Source of the DNA: Pseudobacillus wudalianchiensis
GTDB taxonomy: Bacteria; Bacillota; Bacilli; Bacillales; Domibacillaceae
Length of the DNA: 64,000 bases
Direction: 5' to 3'
Assembly (NCBI RefSeq): GCF_001685015.1
Contig: NZ_MAYT01000029.1
Coordinates: 85,689-149,688 of the forward strand
Every line of letters begins with the position of its first letter. The first letter of the stretch is position 1. The translations under genes and the position numbers were made by a program. This document shows, in pieces, positions 24,831 to 34,074 of this stretch. The notes below the pieces were generated by a model. It saw only the letters and a program-made list of their open reading frames with translations. It was not told the origin of the DNA and ran no database searches.

Positions 24831-27041
24831 ATGCTGTTGCAAAAACGCGGTGACATTCCCTATATTCTCGGCCTGATTTTTTTAGTCGCTGGAGTTATTT
24901 ACTTTTTCGCCTCCAACTGGCCGCTTTTAGATCGTCCTGTAAAAATCGGACTCAGCATGCTCATGATTGCTGCCAGCTTTGGTATGGCACTTATTTATAA
25001 AAAAAGTACAACGTTTTCCTATTTGAGTAATTGGTGGTTATTCGTCTCGGCGGTTTCCTTCGGGGTCAGCGTCGCTCTCATCGGGCAAACGTATAACTCT
25101 CATGCCGATTCCTATTTACTCTTTCTTATTTGGCTTATTCCCGTTATCCTGCTTGCTGCTCTTACGGCCTATCAGCCATTTTTCTGGCTAGCCTTCCTGC
25201 TCTTAGAACTAACCATCTGGATGAAAATGTATCCTGTTGGTGTATGGGTTCAGTACTCAGATACCCAGGAAGCGATCTTGTATGTGTCATTAATTGTTTT
25301 CCACCTTTTTTTATTTTATGTATTGTCAAAAGCGAACCTTGAGAAAATTGGATTTCTTGCATTAGTCATGGCGCAATATTGTGCTGTCTTTTTGTTAGTG
25401 AAACATTCTCTCTATCATATTTTTGCTGAGTTCTCTACCCTCTCTGTTGTGTATCTTGCTTTTCATGTAATTTATCTCGTGTCTATAATTCTTTTCTGGA
25501 GAAAATTTATTCACGAACGGCGAAGCCACCCTGTGATTATGGCCATTCATCTGCTTTTCTTCGGTGTATATGTTATGTATAATGCTTTTCTCATTTATAT
25601 TATGGTATTTGGGGAATCCAACTTTTACACCGGTTTTCTTTTATTGATTGCTGTATTTGGATTTAGTATTTACTTTTTGCGGAAACTAGCAAAAATAGCA
25701 AAGGAATCTGATAAAAAATGGAGCCATTACACGTATAGATTTTTTGTCGGTATTCTTTCTTTTTTAGGTACAATCATTGCCATTACATCTATTAGCTCAT
25801 TTCTGGCGATTGTATTTGGTGTTGGAGGTGCCTTTAAATATAGTTTCCTCTTTGTCGGAGTCATCGCTATCGCTGCTAGTCTTGCTATCTCTAAAAAAGA
25901 ATGGATTGTCGTTCGGCTCACTCTGCAAGTGACGGGAATTGCTTTTTTATTTTTCTTTTCTTACACCCATGGAGAAACATGGTTCTTTTGGCTATTAACC
26001 GTTCTTTTTGCGGCTATGACCATTTTCTTTTCTCGCCTAAGAGATGCCTTGCTCTATTATGTAGCAGCAAACGGGGCTATTGTAAGTGCGTTTATCGCTC
26101 TCTTTTCAGATATTGGCCTCTTTGGAGAAGAAATGAAACTTGTATTTCTGTTGCTGGGTGTACTAAATGCCCTTTTGTTTTTAAAACAACCTGGACAGCG
26201 TATCGGCCTGCTTGCTTATCTTTTGTCTCTTTATTACTTTTTTACGATGACCGCCGCGGAAGAACCGTCCATTGCGTTAGCGATTTTTCTTCATCTTGTT
26301 TTTGCCGCCTATTTCTACTTTCACTTAGCTCATCCGAAAAGCCATTCAAGGCTTTATCGCTGGGCCACCTGGGCAGCTGTAACGGCTTTTCTCATCTGGA
26401 AGTACTATGAGTATGTTTGGAAACTTTTACACAAATCTCTTGCCTTTTTCATTGTGAGTGCTTTATTTTTCCTCCTTTTTTATTTGTGGGGAAAGAAGAA
26501 CACAGAAGCAGCAGGAAATATTATAAGATGGAGCTGGAAACGTGTCGCTATTGTTTTAATTCTACAACTTTCCTTTGTTGGCTTTACTTCATGGCAAAAA
26601 GAACATTTGCTTCAAAATGGAGAGCTCGTTGCCCTTAAACTTGAACCGATTGATCCGCGTTCCTTGCTACAAGGGGATTATGTTCAGCTTAACTATGCTA
26701 TTCACCGTGCTTATCAGCAAGAACAGAATAAAAATATCAGCAGCCTTCCAAAAGGAAAGCTTCATGTCGAATTAGAGAAAACGAAAGAACATGTTTCTTA
26801 CCGCGGGAAGGATGTAATCATTTATCAGCCCGTTCATTTTACCGGAACCGATCAGCCTGTGATCGTGAATAATGAAACGGTCACCCTCCTTGGAAAAAGC
26901 AGTTATGGAAACCTTGATCTCGGGATTGAACACTTTTTTATCCCTGAAAATACAGGAAGGGATTGGGTAGAGAAAAATATTGCCCTGGTCCGTGTATCTA
27001 AAAATGGAGATGCTATCCTAGAAACATTAGTAAAACAGTAA
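24831..27041 (+). CDS. DUF2157 membrane protein with C-terminal GDYXXLXY domain
   Basis: This 736-residue polytopic membrane protein has two family regions. The N-terminus (about 1-150) is DUF2157-like, with an arginine-containing start followed by paired hydrophobic helices (GLIFLVAGVIYFFASNWPLL). The middle contains more than fifteen further membrane helices. The C-terminal 170 residues lie outside the membrane and carry LKLEPIDPRSLLQGDYVQLNY, the GDYxxLxY signature. In many genomes the GDYXXLXY part is a separate protein next to DUF2157; here both are in one chain. The ATG at 24831 is chosen because AAGGAG lies eight bases upstream; the GTG at 24822 is too close. Function unknown. Confidence 0.8.
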   Translation: MLLQKRGDIPYILGLIFLVAGVIYFFASNWPLLDRPVKIGLSMLMIAASFGMALIYKKSTTFSYLSNWWLFVSAVSFGVSVALIGQTYNSHADSYLLFLIWLIPVILLAALTAYQPFFWLAFLLLELTIWMKMYPVGVWVQYSDTQEAILYVSLIVFHLFLFYVLSKANLEKIGFLALVMAQYCAVFLLVKHSLYHIFAEFSTLSVVYLAFHVIYLVSIILFWRKFIHERRSHPVIMAIHLLFFGVYVMYNAFLIYIMVFGESNFYTGFLLLIAVFGFSIYFLRKLAKIAKESDKKWSHYTYRFFVGILSFLGTIIAITSISSFLAIVFGVGGAFKYSFLFVGVIAIAASLAISKKEWIVVRLTLQVTGIAFLFFFSYTHGETWFFWLLTVLFAAMTIFFSRLRDALLYYVAANGAIVSAFIALFSDIGLFGEEMKLVFLLLGVLNALLFLKQPGQRIGLLAYLLSLYYFFTMTAAEEPSIALAIFLHLVFAAYFYFHLAHPKSHSRLYRWATWAAVTAFLIWKYYEYVWKLLHKSLAFFIVSALFFLLFYLWGKKNTEAAGNIIRWSWKRVAIVLILQLSFVGFTSWQKEHLLQNGELVALKLEPIDPRSLLQGDYVQLNYAIHRAYQQEQNKNISSLPKGKLHVELEKTKEHVSYRGKDVIIYQPVHFTGTDQPVIVNNETVTLLGKSSYGNLDLGIEHFFIPENTGRDWVEKNIALVRVSKNGDAILETLVKQ

Positions 27042-27138
27042 ATAAGAACTAGCCAAATATGCATTGCGCTTATACCATGTTTTAAGTAAAAATCAGTCTA
27101 AAACGGCTAATAAAAAGACAAAACAGATACGTTAATAG

Positions 27139-27170
27139 ACAAAAGGCCGGGTAAGCACCCGGCCTTTTGT
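27139..27170. terminator. Intrinsic terminator
   Basis: ACAAAAGGCCGGGT and ACCCGGCCTTTTGT form a perfect stem about 100 bases past the DUF2157 gene. The rest of 27042-27299 shows no gene or recognisable regulatory motif. Confidence 0.85.
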
Positions 27171-27299
27171 AATGCAATTGTAATATTATGCGATAAAATG
27201 TAACAGCACTTATAACAATTTTCTGATATATTAGCCTCAGATAAACATATTCCAACAAAAAATATAATTTCGAAGCGGAAGGGTAACAGGGGGAAACGG

Positions 27300-27749
27300 A
27301 TGAAAAAGTGGTTAACTGCAATCGTGAGTTCTTTGATTTTAAGTATTAGTTTGTTAGTGCCAGTACATTCAGCAGATGCAGCCTATTCTGCAGACTCTGT
27401 CATTGCTGAAGCAAAAAAATATATTGGTACGCCATATAAATGGGGCGGCACGACGCCGAGAGGCTTTGACTGTTCTGGGTTTATTCAATACGCTCATAAG
27501 CAAGTCGGTCTTTCATTGCCGCGAACAGCTGCACAAATGTATCAAAAAGGGTCAGCTGTCACTAAAAGTGAACTGGAACCAGGCGATTTAATTTTCTTTA
27601 GTACATATAGCAGTGGTGCTTCACATGTCGGCCTTTACATTGGGGATAACCAATTTATCCACTCTGCTTCTAAAGGGGTTCGCATTGACAAGGTAAGCAA
27701 CTCTTACTACCAAAAGAGATATTTAGGCTCTAAGCGAATTGTTGACTGA
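27300..27749 (+). CDS. Secreted NlpC/P60 peptidoglycan hydrolase
   Basis: This is a 149-residue exported cysteine peptidase. Residues 1 to about 27 form a Sec signal peptide (KKW, a hydrophobic core, then VHSADAAYS with a likely AxA cleavage site). The mature part is a single NlpC/P60 domain: YIGTPYKWGGTTPRGFDCSG with catalytic Cys58, ASHVGLYIG with His109, and FIHSAS with His121. These enzymes usually cut gamma-D-glutamyl-diaminopimelate bonds in wall peptides. It has no LysM or SH3 binding domain, so it is a minimal form. The ATG at 27300 follows AGGGGGAAACGG. It is monocistronic with a strong terminator downstream. Confidence 0.9.
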   Translation: MKKWLTAIVSSLILSISLLVPVHSADAAYSADSVIAEAKKYIGTPYKWGGTTPRGFDCSGFIQYAHKQVGLSLPRTAAQMYQKGSAVTKSELEPGDLIFFSTYSSGASHVGLYIGDNQFIHSASKGVRIDKVSNSYYQKRYLGSKRIVD

Positions 27750-27760
27750 ATATGACGATA

Positions 27761-27795
27761 GAAAACCGGCTCCTCTTGAAGAGGAGCCGGTTTTC
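27761..27795. terminator. Bidirectional intrinsic terminator
   Basis: GAAAACCGGCTCCTCTT and AAGAGGAGCCGGTTTTC form a perfect stem between the convergent NlpC/P60 and CNNM-type genes. Confidence 0.88.
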
Positions 27796-27814
27796 TATAT
27801 AACTGAATCTTGTA

Positions 27815-29137
27815 TCATGATTCTTTCTTTTCTTTTTTAGCTTTTCTAGCTTCGATCATGTGAATATGATGCCCATCCACATCTCTAATGATAAATTGAT
27901 ATCCTTCCTGCTCAAGCGTGTCTCCTAGAGCGACGTCAATTTTTTGTGTCAGGAACCAGCCGCCAAGCGTATCCACATCATCCTCAGATAAATGAATGCC
28001 TAATAAATCATTTACCTCTGAAATTAATACCCTGGCACTTAACATAAATTGGCCGTTCGCCATTTTTTGTATTTCTGGTTTTTCATCAGAATCGAATTCA
28101 TCACGAATCTCTCCAACAATCTCTTCTAAAATGTCTTCTACCGTTACGAGACCTGACGTACCGCCGTATTCATCTAATAAAATCGCCATGTGAATCCGCT
28201 CTTTCTGCATTTTCAACAGTAAATCATGAATAGGCACAGTTTCAATGACACTAATGACTGGTTTGACGAACCATTCTAGCGGCTGTTCATCATAGTTGTT
28301 CTTATTTAAATAATAAGAAAAAATCTCTTTAATGTTCACCATCCCAATGATGTTATCTTTATCCCCATCATCTACCGGATAGCGGGTATATTTTTCACTC
28401 TTTAAGATTTCAGTAATTTCAGCCCACGTTAAATCCTTATTTAATGTGATCATTTCTGTACGCGGCACCATAATTTCCTTGGCGATTCTCTCATCAAATT
28501 CAAAGATGTTGTCGACATATTTATATTCAGACTGGTTAATTTCTCCGCTTTTGTAGCTTTCGGTTAAAATAATACGCAATTCCTCTTCAGAATGGGCCAC
28601 TTCATGTTCAGATACCGGCTCTAATCCGAATAAGCCAGTAAAAAAGCGGGCTGAACTATTTAAAAGCCAAATAAAAGGGTACATCACCCGATAAAACAAG
28701 ACAAGCGCTGGTGAAAAAGTCAACGTCAACCATTCTGCTTTTTGAATAGCGAGCGTTTTTGGTGCCAGCTCCCCTATTACGACGTGGAGAAAAGTAATAG
28801 AAGCGAACGCGATAATAAATGATAATACCCCTGCTAAAGACGGTGTCAATTCCATTCTTTCGAATAGCGGGTGCAGAATCCGTTCAACAGTCGGCTCACC
28901 AAGCCACCCCAAGCCGAGTGAAGTAATTGTGATACCAAGCTGACAGGCTGATAAATACTCATCCATGCTGGAGACAACCTTTTTAGCAACAGCCGCTTTT
29001 TTATTTCCTTCAGCAATGAGCTGATTAATTCGAGACATTCTAACCTTTACAATGGCAAATTCAGAAGATACGAAAAAGCCCGAGAATGCAATTAAAACAC
29101 CAATAAGCAAAAAATTCACGATAATCAAAGACGGCAA
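27815..29137 (-). CDS. CNNM/CorC-type membrane protein (HlyC/CorC family)
   Basis: This 440-residue protein has an N-terminal DUF21/CNNM transmembrane domain (residues 1 to about 200; [45 protein letters not shown]). A pair of CBS domains follows (about 210-335; [37 protein letters not shown]), then a C-terminal CorC/HlyC domain (about 350-430; [10 protein letters not shown]). Bacillus relatives (YhdP, YqhB, MpfA) export Mg2+ or maintain ion balance; haemolysin annotation in this family is historical. The start is uncertain: TTG at 29137 is the best in-frame codon, but no clear ribosome binding site precedes it. Confidence 0.86.
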   Translation of the reverse strand: MPSLIIVNFLLIGVLIAFSGFFVSSEFAIVKVRMSRINQLIAEGNKKAAVAKKVVSSMDEYLSACQLGITITSLGLGWLGEPTVERILHPLFERMELTPSLAGVLSFIIAFASITFLHVVIGELAPKTLAIQKAEWLTLTFSPALVLFYRVMYPFIWLLNSSARFFTGLFGLEPVSEHEVAHSEEELRIILTESYKSGEINQSEYKYVDNIFEFDERIAKEIMVPRTEMITLNKDLTWAEITEILKSEKYTRYPVDDGDKDNIIGMVNIKEIFSYYLNKNNYDEQPLEWFVKPVISVIETVPIHDLLLKMQKERIHMAILLDEYGGTSGLVTVEDILEEIVGEIRDEFDSDEKPEIQKMANGQFMLSARVLISEVNDLLGIHLSEDDVDTLGGWFLTQKIDVALGDTLEQEGYQFIIRDVDGHHIHMIEARKAKKEKKES

Positions 29138-29436
29138 GGAAAGCGAAGAACAAAAGGCAATAACGTTTTCTTATTCCCTTCTTTACTTTCCTCTTTCACC
29201 TCCCGTGCAAGTTTATAACTACCTTTACCCATTTGAAAATCATCCATAACAAAAAGAAAAGAATTTGCTGGTGGCTCAGCTGTTTCCATTTTCTTTATTG
29301 TTTTACTGATTCCACTAACCTATGCGTAAAATAGCCTTCCCCTCTTATTTTAACCTAAAAAGGGACAGTTTCTATTTTTAAGCCCTCATAGTAAAATAAA
29401 TAAAAGCAATTCACTTCATTATGAGAGGGTTTTAAA

Positions 29437-30993
29437 ATGAGTATTTTAACAGTTGAACACTTGAGTCACGGCTTTGGAGACCGGGCTATTTTTGATAATG
29501 TATCCTTTCGGCTTCTTAAAGGCGAACATATTGGGCTAATTGGGGCCAATGGTGAAGGAAAATCCACATTTATGAATATTATTACCGGACAGCTTCAGCC
29601 AGATGAAGGAAAAATCTCTTGGGCCAAAAATGTCCGTGTCGGGTATTTGGACCAACATGCCGTCCTTCAAAAGGGAATGTCGATTCGTGATGTTCTAAAA
29701 ACAGCTTTTCAGTATTTATTTGACTTAGAGACAGAGATGAATAACTTATTCGCCAAAATGGGAGAAGCTTCACCTGAAGAGCTAGAAAAACTCCTAGAAG
29801 AAACAGGTACTCTCCAAGACTTGCTAACAAATAACGACTTTTACGTTATTGATGCCAAGGTAGAAGAAATCGCCCGCGGGCTTGGTCTTGATGAAATTGG
29901 ACTTGACCGTGACGTCCACGATTTAAGCGGCGGTCAGCGGACGAAAATACTGTTAGCTAAGCTTCTGTTAGAGAAACCTGACATTCTCCTGCTCGATGAA
30001 CCAACAAACTACTTGGATGAACAGCATATTGAATGGTTAAAACGGTACCTGCAGGAATACGAAAATGCCTTTATTCTAATCTCTCATGATATTCCTTTTT
30101 TAAACAGTGTTATTAACTTGATCTATCATATGGAAAATCAGGAGTTAAACCGCTATGCCGGCTCTTACGATGATTTCATGAAGGTATACGAAATGAAGAA
30201 GCAGCAGCTTGAAGCCGCTTATAAAAAACAGCAGCAGGAAATTGCGGATCTTAAAGACTTTGTAGCGCGTAATAAGGCAAGGGTTTCCACTAGAAATATG
30301 GCCATGTCCAGGCAGAAAAAGCTCGACAAAATGGAAGTTATTGAACTTGCACAGGAACGTCCTAAACCTGAATTTCACTTTAAAGAAGGCCGAACATCCG
30401 GCAAATTAATTTTCGAAACAAATAACCTGGTGATCGGATATAACGAGCCGTTATCTAAACCATTGAACCTGCGTATGGAACGCGGACAAAAAGTTGCTTT
30501 AACCGGCGCAAATGGCATTGGAAAAACAACGTTACTGCGCAGTATACTTGGCGAGATCCAACCATTATCAGGAAAAGTGGAACGCGGCGAATCACTGGAA
30601 ATTGGCTATTTCGAACAAGAAATCAAATCTGACAACAATCGTACGTGTATTGAAGAAATATGGAGCGAGTTCCCTTCTTTCACTCAATATGAAGTTCGTG
30701 CATCTCTTGCTAAATGCGGTTTAACGACAAAGCACATCGAAAGCAAGGTGAGCGTCTTAAGCGGTGGAGAAAAAGCAAAAGTCCGCCTCTGTAAATTGAT
30801 CAATAAAGATACAAACCTACTCGTTCTCGATGAGCCGACAAACCACTTAGATGTAGATGCAAAAGCTGAACTGCTGCGAGCTCTTCAAGCATATAAAGGC
30901 AGTATTTTACTTATCTCCCACGAACCTGAGTTTTACCAGCAGGTCGCAACAGAAGTTTGGAACTGCGAATCGTGGACAACAAAAGTTTTTTAA
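29437..30993 (+). CDS. ABC-F family ATPase (YfmM-like)
   Basis: This soluble protein of 518 residues has two ATP-binding cassettes and no membrane part. Domain 1 has GANGEGKST, LSGGQRTKILLAK and LLLDEPTNYLDEQH. Domain 2 has GANGIGKTT, LSGGEKAKVRLCK and LVLDEPTNHLDVDA. The charged linker between them (about 240-310; KKQQLEAAYKKQQQEIADLK) is the ribosome P-site-reaching element of ABC-F factors. Family members act on stalled ribosomes; some protect from antibiotics. The length equals that of B. subtilis YfmM as I recall it. It appears monocistronic, and AGAGGG precedes the ATG. No leader peptide or attenuator typical of antibiotic-inducible ABC-F genes is obvious upstream. Confidence 0.88.
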   Translation: MSILTVEHLSHGFGDRAIFDNVSFRLLKGEHIGLIGANGEGKSTFMNIITGQLQPDEGKISWAKNVRVGYLDQHAVLQKGMSIRDVLKTAFQYLFDLETEMNNLFAKMGEASPEELEKLLEETGTLQDLLTNNDFYVIDAKVEEIARGLGLDEIGLDRDVHDLSGGQRTKILLAKLLLEKPDILLLDEPTNYLDEQHIEWLKRYLQEYENAFILISHDIPFLNSVINLIYHMENQELNRYAGSYDDFMKVYEMKKQQLEAAYKKQQQEIADLKDFVARNKARVSTRNMAMSRQKKLDKMEVIELAQERPKPEFHFKEGRTSGKLIFETNNLVIGYNEPLSKPLNLRMERGQKVALTGANGIGKTTLLRSILGEIQPLSGKVERGESLEIGYFEQEIKSDNNRTCIEEIWSEFPSFTQYEVRASLAKCGLTTKHIESKVSVLSGGEKAKVRLCKLINKDTNLLVLDEPTNHLDVDAKAELLRALQAYKGSILLISHEPEFYQQVATEVWNCESWTTKVF

Positions 30994-31144
30994 ATGTTGA
31001 ATATCTAAACGAAAAGATGCATGTCTAAACGCTTATTTTAGTTATTGCAACAAAATTCGACAATATTCATCATCGTGTTTCGATACAATAATGGAAAAAT
31101 AACCAAAATTAAGAATAAAAAAATCTGATTTCCTTTTTCTTCGG

Positions 31145-31235
31145 AATGAGCTCTTAAGACGTCCCCTGTTGAGAAGCAGGGCGGCCGCGAAAGTAACAGC
31201 TATCGAAGAAAGTGAACATATATCAATCTTTATAA
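31145..31235 (+). repeat. Dispersed structured repeat, diverged copy E
   Basis: GTTGAGAAGCAGGGCGGCC and CGAAGAAAGTGAACATATATC, with matching spacing, resemble GACGAGAAGCGGAGTGACC and CGAAGAAAGCGAACATTTGGC of copy A. It is the most diverged copy and the only one lying between two same-direction genes without a terminator after it. Confidence 0.45.
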
Positions 31236-31268
31236 GATGATTAAACAACCTGTATAGAGGTGTACTAA

Positions 31269-31934
31269 ATGGCGAAAAAGATTGCTCTATCTTGGAGCGG
31301 CGGCAAAGACAGCTGCATGGCTTTAAAAAAACTAGTAGACGCTAATCATCAAGTGGTTTCTCTTATTACAACGGTTCCTAAAGAGCTGGAGCGAACATTT
31401 GCTCATGGCGAAAAAACAGAAATGATTCAAAGACAAAGTAATTCTTTATCTATTCCTTTGCACTTTATTCGCTGTTCATTCGATGATTATACCGAATCGT
31501 TTATTCAAGACTTAATTCAATTAAAAAATCAACATCATTTAGATAGTGTCGCTTTTGGGGACATTTATCTTGAGGGTCATCGGGAATGGGGAGAAAATGT
31601 GGCCGCCGCGGCTGGATTAGAAGCTCTCTTTCCCCTTTGGTGCCAACAGCAAGACAGCCTTAGCCTGCTTTCCTCCTTTATCCAATCGGGGCACAAAGCA
31701 GCCGTTATCCGCATACGGGAAGACTCACTAGATGACTCGTGGCTCGGAAAAGAACTGGATGATGACTTTTTTAACAACATTCAGAAGCAGACTGTTTGCC
31801 CACTTGGAGAAAACGGGGAATATCATACATTTGTTTATGACGGACCTCTCTTTCAGTCCCCTGTATCATTTACTCGCGGACAAGTCCTTTCAGAAGGTGC
31901 CAGCAAGCGGCTAGAGATCCATCCGCTCGTTTGA
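31269..31934 (+). CDS. Dph6-like adenine nucleotide alpha-hydrolase (PP-loop protein)
   Basis: This is a 221-residue PP-loop ATPase of the diphthine-ammonia ligase (Dph6) family. The PP-loop ALSWSGGKDSCMALKKL is at residues 6-22. VSLITTVPKELERTFAHG and DSVAFGDIYLEGHREWGENV match the family core, and LFPLWCQQ matches its LWG/LWx segment. Bacteria have no diphthamide, so the true substrate is unknown; a role in adenylating a carboxylate for amidation is inferred from the fold. The ATG at 31269 follows TAGAGGTGTACTA. The next gene, a membrane phosphatase, starts 30 bases after the stop, so the two may be co-transcribed. Confidence 0.82.
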   Translation: MAKKIALSWSGGKDSCMALKKLVDANHQVVSLITTVPKELERTFAHGEKTEMIQRQSNSLSIPLHFIRCSFDDYTESFIQDLIQLKNQHHLDSVAFGDIYLEGHREWGENVAAAAGLEALFPLWCQQQDSLSLLSSFIQSGHKAAVIRIREDSLDDSWLGKELDDDFFNNIQKQTVCPLGENGEYHTFVYDGPLFQSPVSFTRGQVLSEGASKRLEIHPLV

Positions 31935-31963
31935 TGAATCGGTAGGCAAAGGGGGGTTCGGCG

Positions 31964-33901
31964 ATGCCAAAACGTGTACAACAGACAGAAAAAAAAGCGT
32001 TTCTTTATATCCTGTTTTCCCTTGCTTTATTTATTTCGCTCATTAGTTTTTTTGACTTCTTTACTTCTATATATGAGCCCTTAAAAGGCAATTTCAGAGT
32101 GATTCATTTAGTGTTGGAGCTTATGAGTATCGCCGTCTCAGCCATTATCGCAAGCAATGGCTGGGTGGCCTTTACCCATACTCTCGCTATGAATCGCCTG
32201 CTATTTTCAAGCGCCTTCATCGCTGTAGCCTTTTTTAATTTAATGCACATTTTGACGTTCGATGGAACGACAGCCTTTATCGAAATTCATGTTACTTCCT
32301 TAACAGTGTGGTTTTTGATACTTGGCCGTCTAGTTGAATCTATTTCCCTTACCTTTATTGTGGTTTATTCTTGTAAAGGGGCCGCCCCGCGTTCACTGCG
32401 CTGGCTAACTTATAACGGCTTCCTGTTGTTAGCTATTGTCACTTCTATCATCGTCATCTTGTACGCCGATCATTTGCCGCTTCTCTTAAAAGATGGAAGA
32501 CCCACACTAGTTAAAACGGCAATCGAGTACTTTTTTATCATCATTCACATTTTAATTTTAATAAAAGCCTTCACCATTTACAGAAAAGAGAAAAAGATAG
32601 AGTTTTTACTTATTATCCTTTCCTCCTATTCTTTAATTCTTTCTTCTTGGCTAATGACCATCTATCTTTCTCCTGATGGCTATCGCAGCTTTGCTGGACA
32701 TGTCTTTAAAGTATTAGGCTATCTTTTTCTTGTGAACATTATTTTTAAAGTCAACATCGAACATCCATTTGAGCAAGTAAAGGAATTTAGCAAAAGAAAT
32801 CAGCTGCTGCTTGATAGTGTAGGAGAAGGAATCTATGGACTTGACAGTGAAGGACGCACGATATTTATTAATAAATCCGCTCTTCGTATGCTTGGCTATA
32901 CAGAACAAGAAGTAATGGGCCGAAAACTCCATTATTTGATCCACCATAAAAAAGAGAACGGATTCCCCTCACCGCCTAGGGAATGTCCTATTTTTAGGAC
33001 GAACTTGGATGGACGTAACCGCAGACAGGAATCTTATTTCTGGCGTAAAGATGGAACAGGCTTTCCTGTTATTTTAGAAGCTCGTGCTCTATTACAAGAT
33101 GACGATATTATCGGCACGGTCACGACATTTATAGACTTAACAGAAACACGAAAGCTAAAAAAGCTTGAGTTAGAAAAACAGGCCGTTGATGTTGAACTGG
33201 AGCTCGCCGCAACTGTTCAGCAGTCTCTTCTTCCGAAATTTGAACATATTCCTCCAGGTGTAGACCTCGGTGGAGTTAGCGTGCCGTATCGAAAATTAAG
33301 TGGAGACTTTTATAAGGCCGTGTTTCAAGGAAGCCAGCTCGTGTTCGGAGTAGCGGATATATGCGGCAAAGGGGTTCCCGCCGCTATTGAAATGGCAATG
33401 ATGACTTATTCCATGGAGCAGTTTAACCATCTGAAAGTAGAGCCGCATCATGTAATGGAAAGCTTAAATCGCTTTGCGGTCAAATATATGAGCGATTCTT
33501 CCTTTGTCACGATGTTTTTCGGCAATTATGATATCCGCACCTCTATTTTTTCATATAGCAATGCCGGTCATGAACCAGCTTTATTATTTAGAGAGCGTAC
33601 TGGCGAGTTTTTTGAATTGTCGACCAACAATCCCATCCTCGGTATCATGGAAAATTCCGTCTATGAAACGAAAGAGATTCATATAGAATCTGGCGACATT
33701 CTGCTTCTTTATACGGATGGCTTAACAGAAAATCGAGCTTCTAATTCTCCTGATGATAATAAAAGGCTGCGGCGGCTTTTACTCCATGCCGACCGCACAC
33801 TTTCTGCGCGAGAGCTTTCGAAAACACTTCTGCGTTTAATGAATCAAGACGGTCATCCTATTACCGACGACCAAACGTTATTAATATTTAAAAAACTATA
33901 A
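31964..33901 (+). CDS. Membrane MASE3-PAS-PP2C (SpoIIE-type) serine phosphatase
   Basis: This is a 645-residue signalling phosphatase. Residues 15 to about 265 contain seven or eight membrane helices resembling the MASE3 sensor domain (FFNLMHILTFDG among them). Residues about 275-400 form a PAS domain (LLDSVGEGIYGLDSEGRTIF, then a PAC-like EARALLQDDDIIGTVTTFID). A short coiled coil (KLKKLELEKQAVDVELELAA) leads to an RsbU/SpoIIE-type PP2C domain (about 425-645) with QQSLLPK, KLSGDFYKA, VADICGKGVPAA, YSNAGHEPALL and LLLYTDGLTENR; the metal-binding aspartates are kept. RsbU-type enzymes dephosphorylate anti-anti-sigma factors, so it could feed into SigB control. The partner is not encoded nearby. 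Confidence 0.86.
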   Translation: MPKRVQQTEKKAFLYILFSLALFISLISFFDFFTSIYEPLKGNFRVIHLVLELMSIAVSAIIASNGWVAFTHTLAMNRLLFSSAFIAVAFFNLMHILTFDGTTAFIEIHVTSLTVWFLILGRLVESISLTFIVVYSCKGAAPRSLRWLTYNGFLLLAIVTSIIVILYADHLPLLLKDGRPTLVKTAIEYFFIIIHILILIKAFTIYRKEKKIEFLLIILSSYSLILSSWLMTIYLSPDGYRSFAGHVFKVLGYLFLVNIIFKVNIEHPFEQVKEFSKRNQLLLDSVGEGIYGLDSEGRTIFINKSALRMLGYTEQEVMGRKLHYLIHHKKENGFPSPPRECPIFRTNLDGRNRRQESYFWRKDGTGFPVILEARALLQDDDIIGTVTTFIDLTETRKLKKLELEKQAVDVELELAATVQQSLLPKFEHIPPGVDLGGVSVPYRKLSGDFYKAVFQGSQLVFGVADICGKGVPAAIEMAMMTYSMEQFNHLKVEPHHVMESLNRFAVKYMSDSSFVTMFFGNYDIRTSIFSYSNAGHEPALLFRERTGEFFELSTNNPILGIMENSVYETKEIHIESGDILLLYTDGLTENRASNSPDDNKRLRRLLLHADRTLSARELSKTLLRLMNQDGHPITDDQTLLIFKKL

Positions 33902-33913
33902 AGAATCAATAGT

Positions 33914-34046
33914 TATATACCATCAGGCTGATTGAAAACGCTTGTCTTTCAGGGCGCGAAACCTGACAGGGAGCAGAGTGACCATCAAGTCATGAGCACG
34001 CAGGCAGGCGAGCAACAAAGAAAGCGAGCGCTTGCCAACAGCCTGA
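33914..34046 (+). repeat. Dispersed structured repeat, copy B (longest)
   Basis: The terminal segments are complementary: CAGGCTGATTG with CAACAGCCTG, and CGCTTGTCTTTC with GAAAGCGAGCG, so the RNA can fold back end to end. The first 70 bases are nearly identical to copy A at 12.1 kb. An insertion of about 18 bases (GCAGGCAGGCGAGCAAC) is present before the 3' arm. It is followed at once by a terminator. Confidence 0.8.
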
Positions 34047-34074
34047 AGAGCCGACAATTATTTGTCGGCTCTTC
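34047..34074. terminator. Intrinsic terminator between convergent genes
   Basis: AGAGCCGACA and TGTCGGCTCT form a stem with a UUCUUUU tail on the plus strand; it overlaps the last codons of the minus-strand helicase gene. Confidence 0.75.

Noticed and set aside
27171..27299. c-di-AMP (ydaO-type) riboswitch before the NlpC/P60 gene
   Set aside because: Wall hydrolase genes often carry it, and GGGTAACAGGGGG looked suggestive, but the other conserved elements and the needed length are missing.
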